A stretch of DNA of 64,000 bases. Origin: Curtobacterium sp. MCLR17_036 (GTDB taxonomy: Bacteria; Actinomycetota; Actinomycetes; Actinomycetales; Microbacteriaceae). Where the stretch lies: contig NZ_CP126269.1 in NCBI RefSeq assembly GCF_003234445.2, positions 2,790,001-2,854,000 of the forward strand, written 5' to 3'. The notes beneath the pieces are model-generated. The model worked only from the letters and a program-made list of their open reading frames with translations, did not search any database and was not told the origin of the DNA. A program made the translations under genes and the position numbers. Below, piece by piece: positions 6,909 to 14,072 of this stretch. How positions within the stretch are numbered: the stretch's first letter is position 1; each line of letters starts with the position of its first letter.

Positions 6909-8330
6909 TCAGCCGTCGATGTTGTCCCAGGCCTCCGGCCCCTCCGACCCTGCCGCGTAGTCGTCGAGCGGGGTCTCCCCCGAGCGCCACGCCTGCAGGT
7001 ACGGCTCGACGACCTTCCATCCCTGCACGGCGCTGTCGCCGCGGACGGACAGCGTCGCGTCGCCCTCGAGCACCCCGGCGAGCACCTCGCCGTAGGCGCT
7101 CAACCGGCCCGGGTTGAAGGTCGTGTCGAGCGAGGTGTGGTCGATCGTGTACGGGTCGCCGGGGCCGTTCACGTTGAGCTCGAGCTGCATCTCGTCCGGC
7201 GCGATCCAGATCCGCAGGCGGTCCGGGTGCGCGACCCCGGTGAGGCCGACCGGCACGTGCGGGGACTCCTTGAAGGTGATGAGGATCTCGCGCCGCTGCT
7301 TCGCGAGCGCCTTGCCGGAGCGGAGCGTGAACGGCACGCCCGCCCACCGCCAGTTCGCGATCTCGAGCGTCAGCTGGGCGAGGGTCTCGGTGCCGAGCGA
7401 CGGGTCGACGCCGTCCTCGTCGACGTACGACGGCAGCTCGCGGTCGCCGACCGTGCCCGCCGTGTACCGGGCGCGCTTGCCGGACGCGACGACGTCGCCG
7501 CCCCACGGCCGGACGGCGCGGAGGACGAGCTCCTTCTGCGTGCGCAGGTCGTCGGCGTCGATCGAGGCCGGTGCCTCCATCGCGACGACGGCCATCACCT
7601 GCAGCAGGTGGCTCTGGATCATGTCCGTGAGGGCGCCGGCCTTGTCGTAGTAGCGGGCGCGCCCCTCGAGACCGAGGGTCTCGTCGTAGACGATGTCGAC
7701 GCGCTCGACGTGCTGCGACGACAGCAGCGGTTCGATGATGCGGTTCGCGAACCGCAGGCCGATGAGGTTGAGCACCGTGGACCGGCCGAGGAAGTGGTCG
7801 ACGCGGTGGATCCGCTCCTCGGGCACGAACGAGTGCAGCAGGTCGTTGAGGTGCTCGGCACTCGCCGCGTCGGTGCCGAACGGCTTCTCGAGCGCCAGCC
7901 GGGTGTGCGGGGGCAGGTCTAGGTGCGCGAGCTGCGCGCAGCTCTTCTCGGTGACCGCAGGGGGCAGCGCGAAGTAGATCGCCGGGTCGTGGTCGCACGC
8001 GTCGAGGAGCGCCCGGAGGTCGTCCTGGTCGGTCACGTCCGCCTTGCGGTAGGTCGAGGCGTCCACGACCGCCTGCAGCCGCTCCGACAGCGGCGCCTCG
8101 GCGTGCGCGCCCTCGTCCTCCTCGTTCTTCGAGCCCTGCGCGTCGGCGAAGGCGTCGTGCACGAGCTGCTTCCAGTCGTCGTGCGACAGGTCCTCCACGC
8201 CGGCGCCGACGAGCTGGACCTCCCAGTCCTCCTTGACGTCCAGCAGGGTGGCGAGGCCCGGCAGGAGCAGGCGCTTGGACAGGTCGCCGCTCGCTCCGAG
8301 GATGAGCAGGCTGGTCTGGAGGCTCGACAT
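6909..8330 (-). CDS. zwf: Glucose-6-phosphate dehydrogenase family protein, atypical active-site loop
   Basis: 473-residue protein of the glucose-6-phosphate dehydrogenase family (NADP-dependent oxidation of glucose-6-phosphate to 6-phosphogluconolactone, first step of the oxidative pentose phosphate pathway). The N-terminal Rossmann motif GASGDLSKRLLLPGL is intact, EKPFG is present, and the later RYYDKAGALTDMIQSHLLQ block matches the family. The signature loop, normally DHYLGKE, reads DHFLGRS here: the catalytic His is kept but the phosphate-binding Lys is Arg. No opcA or tal/tkt neighbours are visible, so this may be a second, specialised paralogue. ATG 8330 is chosen over the upstream GTG (8348) because a TACGGT -10 box sits 7 nt before it. 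Divergent from a Gfo/Idh/MocA oxidoreductase. Confidence 0.88.
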   Translation of the reverse strand: MSSLQTSLLILGASGDLSKRLLLPGLATLLDVKEDWEVQLVGAGVEDLSHDDWKQLVHDAFADAQGSKNEEDEGAHAEAPLSERLQAVVDASTYRKADVTDQDDLRALLDACDHDPAIYFALPPAVTEKSCAQLAHLDLPPHTRLALEKPFGTDAASAEHLNDLLHSFVPEERIHRVDHFLGRSTVLNLIGLRFANRIIEPLLSSQHVERVDIVYDETLGLEGRARYYDKAGALTDMIQSHLLQVMAVVAMEAPASIDADDLRTQKELVLRAVRPWGGDVVASGKRARYTAGTVGDRELPSYVDEDGVDPSLGTETLAQLTLEIANWRWAGVPFTLRSGKALAKQRREILITFKESPHVPVGLTGVAHPDRLRIWIAPDEMQLELNVNGPGDPYTIDHTSLDTTFNPGRLSAYGEVLAGVLEGDATLSVRGDSAVQGWKVVEPYLQAWRSGETPLDDYAAGSEGPEAWDNIDG

Positions 8331-8337
8331 GCCTCCG

Positions 8338-8343
8338 ACCGTA
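8338..8343 (-). promoter_or_regulatory. -10 box of a leaderless promoter for the G6PD-family gene
   Basis: TACGGT on the minus strand, 7 nt before ATG 8330. It decides the start in favour of the internal ATG. Confidence 0.6.
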
Positions 8344-8373
8344 CCCACCGCGCCCGGTGGATGGCCGGGCCGC

Positions 8374-8379
8374 TACGGT
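8374..8379 (+). promoter_or_regulatory. -10 box for the Gfo/Idh/MocA gene (leadered)
   Basis: TACGGT on the plus strand. The predicted start leaves a leader of about 20 nt that contains a GAGGGAG Shine-Dalgarno ahead of ATG 8408. Confidence 0.45.
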
Positions 8380-8407
8380 GGTGGGCAGTCCGGCGCGAGG
8401 GAGCACC

Positions 8408-9568
8408 ATGAGCAGTGGGTACGGGGAGCGACGCCTGCGCGTCGCCGTGGTCGGCACCGGCATGATCGCGGGGGTCCACGCCCGCGCGGCCCGGGCCGCC
8501 GGCGCCGAGGTGCTCGGCGTGCTCGGCCGGAATGCCGCCAGGTCCGCGCAGGTCGCGGCGCAGCTCGACCTGCCGCGCGGGTACGCCTCGCTCGACGAGG
8601 TCATCGCCGACGCGCCCGACGTCGTGCACGTGTGCACCCCGAACGACCAGCACCACCCGCAGGCACTCGCCGTGATCGCCGCCGGCATCCACGTGGTGTG
8701 CGAGAAGCCCCTGGCGACCGACCCGCCTCGGGCCGCCGAGCTGGTCGCGGCGGCGGCCGACGCCGGCGTGGTCGCGACGGTGCCGTTCGTGTACCGCTAC
8801 CACCCGATGGTCCGCGAGGTCCGGGCGCGCATCGCCGACGGGGAGCTCGGTCGGTTCCTCGCCGTGCACGGGCACTACCTGCAGGACTGGATGCTCGACG
8901 AGGACGCCTCGAGCTGGCGGGTCGACCCGACCGCGAGCGGGTCCTCGCGTGCGTTCGCGGACATCGGTTCGCACTGGTGCGACCTCGTGGAGTTCGTCAC
9001 CGGCGAGCGGTTCACCTCGGTGTCGGCCGTGACCGACGTCGTGTACCCGACCCGACCGGCCGCCTCGGGACCCTCGTTCTCCGGATCGCCCGACCCGGAC
9101 CCGGTGGCGGACGCGACGGAGCGGGCCGAGGTCACCACCGAGGACACCGCGGTCGCGACGTTCCGGACCGCCGCCGGACGCATCGGCAACGTGGTCGTGT
9201 CGCAGGTGGCCGCCGGGCGGAAGAACCGGCTGTGGTTCGAGGTCGACGGCACCCGTGGTTCGGCGGCGTTCGACCAGGAGCAGCCGGAGTCGGCGTGGTT
9301 CGGCAACGAGCGCGGTGCGCAGATCGTGGTGCGCGACCCGACGCAGGGGTACCCGGACCAGCGGCGGGTCGCCGTCGTGCCGGCCGGGCACCCGCAGGGG
9401 TACCTCGACGCCTTCGCGGCCTTCGTCGCGGACACGTACGCCGCGGTCCGCGGGGAGTCCCCCGACGGCCTGCCGACCTTCGCGGACGGAGCACGTGCCG
9501 CGGACGTCGTCGCCGCCGTGGTCGGGTCCGCCGCCGACGACACGTGGCGCGAGGTCCCCACCCGGTAG
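8408..9568 (+). CDS. Gfo/Idh/MocA family NAD(P)-dependent oxidoreductase
   Basis: 386-residue oxidoreductase with an N-terminal Rossmann fold (VAVVGTGMIAGVHARAA), the canonical catalytic CEKPLATDP motif at about residue 100, and a C-terminal alpha/beta domain containing the FADIGSHWCDLVEFVTG block (substrate-site Asp and His). Members oxidise or reduce hydroxyl groups of sugars and inositols; the substrate here is unknown. The ATG at 8408 has a GAGGGAG Shine-Dalgarno. It is divergent from the G6PD-family gene with 77 bp between, so the two promoters are interleaved and may be co-regulated, possibly both in sugar oxidation. Confidence 0.9.
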   Translation: MSSGYGERRLRVAVVGTGMIAGVHARAARAAGAEVLGVLGRNAARSAQVAAQLDLPRGYASLDEVIADAPDVVHVCTPNDQHHPQALAVIAAGIHVVCEKPLATDPPRAAELVAAAADAGVVATVPFVYRYHPMVREVRARIADGELGRFLAVHGHYLQDWMLDEDASSWRVDPTASGSSRAFADIGSHWCDLVEFVTGERFTSVSAVTDVVYPTRPAASGPSFSGSPDPDPVADATERAEVTTEDTAVATFRTAAGRIGNVVVSQVAAGRKNRLWFEVDGTRGSAAFDQEQPESAWFGNERGAQIVVRDPTQGYPDQRRVAVVPAGHPQGYLDAFAAFVADTYAAVRGESPDGLPTFADGARAADVVAAVVGSAADDTWREVPTR

Positions 9569-9582
9569 AACGACGAGTGTTG

Positions 9583-9604
9583 CCAATGTGAACGTCATGT
9601 GACG
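9583..9604 (+). promoter_or_regulatory. Candidate Pho box upstream of the secreted nucleotidase
   Basis: Two direct repeats with 11-bp period, TGTGAACG and TGTGACG, lie 55-75 bp upstream of the start. On the opposite strand the better unit reads GTTCACATTGG, close to the Streptomyces PHO box pattern GKTCAYYYRSG. Phosphate control would suit an extracellular phosphoesterase. This is inference from the pattern only. Confidence 0.35.
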
Positions 9605-9643
9605 AAGCGCCTCCAGCCCTGGCGCGTCGCCTGTACGTCCTCC

Positions 9644-9649
9644 TAGGTT
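9644..9649 (+). promoter_or_regulatory. -10 box upstream of the 5'-nucleotidase
   Basis: TAGGTT, 9 nt before ATG 9659 and only 3 nt before GTG 9653, favouring the ATG. Confidence 0.45.
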
Positions 9650-9658
9650 CTCGTGTCG

Positions 9659-12043
9659 ATGAACCTCCACTCCTCCCCGCGCCGCCGACGGCGCACCGCC
9701 AGCGGCGCGGCCTTCGCGACCGCCGGCGTGCTCGTCGCGCTGTCCATCCCGTCCGCCGCCCTCGCCGCCGAGGGTGACACGACGATCGACATCATCGACG
9801 TCAACGACTTCCACGGTCGCATCGAGTCCGAGGGCACCGCCGCCGACAAGGCAGCAGGCGCCGCGAAGCTCGCCGCCGTCGTGCAGTCGTGGCGCGAGAC
9901 CAACCCGAACACCATCTTCGCGAGCGTCGGCGACAACGTCGGCGCCTCGACGTTCACGTCCCTCATCCAGCGGGACGAGCCGACCATCGACGCGCTCAAC
10001 GCGATGGACCTCGACGTCAGCGCGATCGGCAACCACGAGCTCGACAAGGGCCAGGACGACCTGACCGGCCGCATCGAGGACCGCGCCGAGTGGCCGTACA
10101 TCTCGGCGAACATCGTGCGCGAGGGCACCACGACGCCCGCCTTCCAGCCCTTCCAGGTGGTCGAGAAGGGCGGCGTCAAGGTCGGCTTCATCGGCGCGAC
10201 GACCGAGGACCTCATCCCCGGGCTCGTCAGCCCGGGCGGGGTCGAGGGGCTCGCGATGGCCCCCGTCGTCAGCCAGGTGAACCGGTACGCCGAGCAGCTG
10301 ACGGACGGTGTGGACGGGAACGGCGAGGCCGACGTCCTCGTGCTCCTCGTGCACGAGGGCGCCGCGACCGGCTCCCGCGCCGACGCCACCGCCGGTGTCT
10401 TCGGCAGGATCACCTCGGGCGTCTCCGAGCGGGTCTCGGCGATCGTCTCGGCCCACACGCACGCCACGTACTCGCACTCCGTCCCCGGCCCCACCGGCGT
10501 CGACCGACCCGTCATCCAGACCGGCTCGTACGGCGTGAACTACGGCCACCTGCGGCTCACGGTCGGAACGGACAAGCAGCTGACCGGCATCACCGCGGAC
10601 GTGCAGTCCGTGAACGGCGACACCCGTGTCCCGGCGGACCGGACCTCGGTCGACGAGGTGACCGGCATCGTCACCGCCGCCGAGGCCGTCGCCGACGTCG
10701 AGGGCGCGAAGCCGCTCGGCACGATCACGAGCGACATCCGCCGCGCCGTGCAGTCGGACCGCACCACCGAGAACCGTGGCGGCGAGTCGACGCTCGGCAA
10801 CAACATCGCCGAGGTCCAGCGCGCCGCGACCGCCCGGAACGGGTCGCAGGTCGCCTTCATGAACCCGGGTGGTCTCCGCACCGACCTGCTCTACGCCTCG
10901 ACCGGGCCCTCCGACCCGGACGGCACCGTCACCTACAAGGAAGCCGCGCTCGTCCAGCCGTTCGCGAACACCCTCGTGACCGAGGACATGACCGGACAGC
11001 AGATCAAGGACGCACTCGAGCAGCAGTGGCAGCCGGACGGCCTGCCGCGACCGTTCCTGAAGCTCGGGATCTCGCAGGGCTTCGCCTACACCTACGACCC
11101 CGCCCGCGGGCGCGGCGAGCGCATCACGGGCATGTCCCTCGACGGCGAGCCGATCGCCCTCGACGACACCCTCAAGGTGACGGTGAACTCGTTCCTGTCG
11201 ACCGGTGGCGACAACTTCGGGGCCTTCGCGAAGGGCGCGAACATCGCCGACTCCGGTCAGGTCGACCTGCAGGCGCAGGTGGACTACTTCGAGCAGCAGG
11301 ACGTCGTCGCTCCCCCCACCGACCAGAACGCCGTCGGAGCCACGATCTCCCCGGCCCCGGCCGGTGGGTTCCAGCCCGGTGACGACGTCGAGATCGAGCT
11401 GTCGTCCCTCGTGTTCAGCAGCGACGACCCCGCCGCCGCCGGCTCGGTCACGGTCGCAGCGGGCGACGGTCCGGTGCTCGCCTCGGCCGCGATCGACCCG
11501 ACGATCACCGACAACTCCGACGAGCAGGGACACGCGACCCTCACGTTCGAGGTGCCGGCCGTCGAGACCCCGGCGGCGACGGTCCCCGCGGACACGACCT
11601 CGGCGCGGGCCGTCGAGACGGTCGACGCTCCGCTCGTGGTGACCCTGCCGCAGGGCCAGCAGGTGACGCTCGCAGCGACGATCCCCGTCGCCGCACCGGT
11701 CGAGCCGACCGACCCGACCGACCCGACGGACCCCGGCACCCCGGGCGACGGCGAGACCCCCGGCGACGGCGTCCCCGGTGACGGCGAGACCCCGGACGAC
11801 GGCGGTCAGGCGCTGCCCGGCGGCGGGGACGGGGCCGGCACCGGTACCGACGACGGGGCCGGCTCCGGTACCGACGGCGAGCCGTCGGCCTCCGACACCG
11901 CCGGCGGCGACTTCGCCTGGACGGGTGCGGACCTCACCGCCCCGGCCGTGGCTGCCGGGCTGCTCCTGCTCGCCGGCGTCACCGCGCTGGTGGCCGTCCG
12001 CCGGAAGCGCGCACGGCGCGACGCGAAGGTCCTGACGGACTGA
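9659..12043 (+). CDS. Wall-anchored 5'-nucleotidase / UDP-sugar hydrolase family phosphoesterase
   Basis: 794-residue exported enzyme. An Arg-rich signal peptide (about 1-40) is followed by a calcineurin-like metallophosphatase domain (about 40-290) with IDIIDVNDFHGRIE, a GDNVG motif, GNHELDKG and a THAT motif for the two-metal site. A 5'-nucleotidase C-terminal domain follows (about 345-530; MNPGGLRTDL and FLSTGGDNF bind the nucleoside). An Ig-like stretch, an 80-residue Pro/Gly/Asp spacer and a cell-wall sorting signal (FAWTG, hydrophobic helix, RRKRARR tail) complete it. It would dephosphorylate extracellular nucleotides to feed salvage and phosphate supply. Start 9659 is preferred over GTG 9653 on -10 spacing. 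A terminator follows at 12065. Confidence 0.93.
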   Translation: MNLHSSPRRRRRTASGAAFATAGVLVALSIPSAALAAEGDTTIDIIDVNDFHGRIESEGTAADKAAGAAKLAAVVQSWRETNPNTIFASVGDNVGASTFTSLIQRDEPTIDALNAMDLDVSAIGNHELDKGQDDLTGRIEDRAEWPYISANIVREGTTTPAFQPFQVVEKGGVKVGFIGATTEDLIPGLVSPGGVEGLAMAPVVSQVNRYAEQLTDGVDGNGEADVLVLLVHEGAATGSRADATAGVFGRITSGVSERVSAIVSAHTHATYSHSVPGPTGVDRPVIQTGSYGVNYGHLRLTVGTDKQLTGITADVQSVNGDTRVPADRTSVDEVTGIVTAAEAVADVEGAKPLGTITSDIRRAVQSDRTTENRGGESTLGNNIAEVQRAATARNGSQVAFMNPGGLRTDLLYASTGPSDPDGTVTYKEAALVQPFANTLVTEDMTGQQIKDALEQQWQPDGLPRPFLKLGISQGFAYTYDPARGRGERITGMSLDGEPIALDDTLKVTVNSFLSTGGDNFGAFAKGANIADSGQVDLQAQVDYFEQQDVVAPPTDQNAVGATISPAPAGGFQPGDDVEIELSSLVFSSDDPAAAGSVTVAAGDGPVLASAAIDPTITDNSDEQGHATLTFEVPAVETPAATVPADTTSARAVETVDAPLVVTLPQGQQVTLAATIPVAAPVEPTDPTDPTDPGTPGDGETPGDGVPGDGETPDDGGQALPGGGDGAGTGTDDGAGSGTDGEPSASDTAGGDFAWTGADLTAPAVAAGLLLLAGVTALVAVRRKRARRDAKVLTD

Positions 12044-12064
12044 CACCGCGCCTCCTGGCCGAAC

Positions 12065-12092
12065 GGGCCGTCCCACCACGGTGGGGCGGCCC
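12065..12092 (+). terminator. Hairpin terminator after the nucleotidase gene
   Basis: Two 13-bp arms (GGGCCGTCCCACC and GGTGGGGCGGCCC) with one G-T pair and a 2-nt centre, 22 bp past the stop codon. Confidence 0.75.
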
Positions 12093-12321
12093 GTCCCGCG
12101 TACCGGCCACTGTCCGGTCGTCGCCATCCGCTGTGGATCCGCCGATCGGCGGGGTACTCTCAGGGCTGTCGCATCGCGACGCGTCGCGCCGGGTCGCCTC
12201 TCATGTCGGCGGTGGTTCCGTTCGACGAGACCCCGCGGCGCGGGTGTCCTCCGTCTCCAGGGAAACGACGGAGGACACCCACTCTCGGCACCGGGTCGCC
12301 GGTCGGGCGAACTGTTGTTTG

Positions 12322-13104
12322 ATGGTCCCCATGAACCTGCTGTCCGTCGAGGGCCTGGCGTCGGTCACGAACGTGCTCGACCTGGCCGGCGTCTTCGCGT
12401 CCGCGCTGCTCGGCGGGTCGATCGCGCGGGCGATGGACTTCGACCTGTTCGGGTTCCTCGTCGTCGGGTTCGTCTCCGGACTCGGCGGCGGCATGCTGCG
12501 CGACACCCTGCTGCAGAACGGGCCGCCCGTCGCGCTCGTCGACCCGCTGTACGTGCCGGTCGCCGTCGCCGGGGCCCTCATCGCGTTCCTCGTGTCGTTC
12601 TCCGAGCTCACCTGGGACCGCCTGTTCACCGTGCTCGACGCCGCCGTCATCGGGTTCTGGGCCGTCGTCGGCGTGCAGCGCACGTACGACGCCGGACTCG
12701 ACTGGCCCGCCGCGATCATCATGGGGACCATCACCGCGGTCGGCGGCGGCGCGATGCGCGACCTGCTCCTGCGCCGCGTGCCCGCGGTGTTCGGCGGCAA
12801 CGCCCTCTACGCCACGGTGGCCGTCGCCGCCTCGGCCGTGATGGTGATCGCGTCGGCGCTCGGCTCGCCCACCATCGGCATCGTCGCCGCGATCGCGCTC
12901 TCGCTGGGGCTACGCTGGAGCGCGGTGCGCCGCGGGTGGGGTCTGCCGAACGGCCGTGAGTGGCAGCCCAAGTCGACGCTCGGGTCACTGCTGCGCCGCG
13001 GTCGGAGCCTGCGTCCGGACGCCCTGCGGCTGCTCCGCCGCCCGGGTCGCCGCAGCGGCGCGGGCAGCGTCCGCAGCGGACACGACCACGCCGCCGACGA
13101 CTGA
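12322..13104 (+). CDS. TRIC/UPF0126 family membrane channel protein
   Basis: 260-residue integral membrane protein with two homologous three-helix repeats (about 10-90 and 95-175). Each carries the Gly-rich family signature: GFVSGLGGGMLRDTLL in the first and GTITAVGGGAMRDLLL in the second. These repeats define the bacterial relatives of trimeric intracellular cation channels, thought to conduct K+ or possibly transport a small metabolite. The tail (about 205-260) is basic, Arg-rich and probably cytoplasmic. The start is uncertain: ATG 12322 and ATG 12331 are both in frame and neither has a convincing Shine-Dalgarno or a -10 at leaderless distance. The 278 bp upstream holds only the nucleotidase terminator. 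Confidence 0.88.
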   Translation: MVPMNLLSVEGLASVTNVLDLAGVFASALLGGSIARAMDFDLFGFLVVGFVSGLGGGMLRDTLLQNGPPVALVDPLYVPVAVAGALIAFLVSFSELTWDRLFTVLDAAVIGFWAVVGVQRTYDAGLDWPAAIIMGTITAVGGGAMRDLLLRRVPAVFGGNALYATVAVAASAVMVIASALGSPTIGIVAAIALSLGLRWSAVRRGWGLPNGREWQPKSTLGSLLRRGRSLRPDALRLLRRPGRRSGAGSVRSGHDHAADD

Positions 13105-13312
13105 GGGCTGCGCCACGCAGGGCATCGGGCGTACCATCGATGCCGCCGGGTATCGTCCCGGCTCAGCGTCCGCCTGCACCGACGTGACCCGAATGCGCCG
13201 GTTCCAGCAGACGTGAGAGGGCTTCGCTGGTGCCGCGCGAGATCAGCGCGCGCGGCGCGGCAGGTCCCACCCACCGCTCCCCCGGACCACCAACCGGTCG
13301 AACCAGGATCAC

Positions 13313-13921
13313 ATGACCGACGTCGCCGCCGACCAGCCCACTCCACGCACCCCGCGCGCCGAGGTGCGTGCCCGACTGCTCACCGCGGCGGCCCAGGTCT
13401 TCGCCGAACAGGGCGTCCACGGCGCCCGCCTCGACGACGTCGCCGCCCGCGCCGGGTTCAGCAAGGGCGCCGTGTACTCGAACTTCTCCTCGAAGGAGGA
13501 CCTGCTCGCCGAGGTCATGCAGCGCCAGACCAACCTGGTGCTCGGCGCGCTGCAGGAACTCGTGCACGACGACGTCTCGGCGCGGGACCTCGGCGACGTC
13601 GTCCGGCAGGCCTTCCGTCGGCACGACCAGAGCGCGCAGTTCGCCCTGCTCTCCGCGTTCCGCGGCTACGCGATCCGGCACCCCGACTTCATGCCCGAGT
13701 TCGTCCGGCAACGGCGGTCGCTGCACGAGGGGGTCGTCGAACTCGTCGAGATGTGGTTCGGCGCCCACCCCGAGGTCGACACCGGCATGTCCGCCGACGA
13801 CTTCGCCACCGTGCTGGTCGCCGCCAACGTCGGCATCGTGTTCGACACCCCGGCGTCGCCGGACGTCGAGCCCGGCGAGGTCATCGCCCGGCTCGTCGAG
13901 GCGGTCATGCGCCGCCGCTAG
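13313..13921 (+). CDS. TetR-family transcriptional regulator
   Basis: 202-residue regulator with an N-terminal helix-turn-helix (about residues 20-65: LLTAAAQVFAEQGVHGARL, then DDVAARAGFSKGAVYSNFSS). A C-terminal ligand domain with a conserved FALLSAFRGYAIRHPDF helix resembles the BetI/TetR_C subgroup. An AGGA Shine-Dalgarno precedes ATG 13313. No efflux pump or enzyme is immediately adjacent on the same strand, so the target is not obvious; the upstream TRIC gene (208 bp away, co-directional) and autoregulation are possibilities. The 208-bp upstream gap contains a GC-rich hairpin near 13240 but no obvious operator. Confidence 0.9.
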   Translation: MTDVAADQPTPRTPRAEVRARLLTAAAQVFAEQGVHGARLDDVAARAGFSKGAVYSNFSSKEDLLAEVMQRQTNLVLGALQELVHDDVSARDLGDVVRQAFRRHDQSAQFALLSAFRGYAIRHPDFMPEFVRQRRSLHEGVVELVEMWFGAHPEVDTGMSADDFATVLVAANVGIVFDTPASPDVEPGEVIARLVEAVMRRR

Positions 13922-14072
13922 CGGCGGGGTGGGCTGGCCGACGGCTCGCTCGCCGACCATCTGACCGCGAGCGCTGCGCCCGACGACGGAGCCGCGTCGG
14001 TCGGCAGCCGAGGACGGGTCGGCGTCGCGCCGTGGTCGGACCCGCACCGGGGTGTGCCCCGCCGCGTCCGCG

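Noticed and set aside
8033..12127. A 1364-codon open frame on the minus strand opposite the oxidoreductase and nucleotidase genes
   Set aside because: It is the antisense shadow of two well-supported plus-strand genes. Its predicted product is Arg/Gly/Val-rich low complexity with no domain, and high-GC codon bias keeps the opposite frame open.
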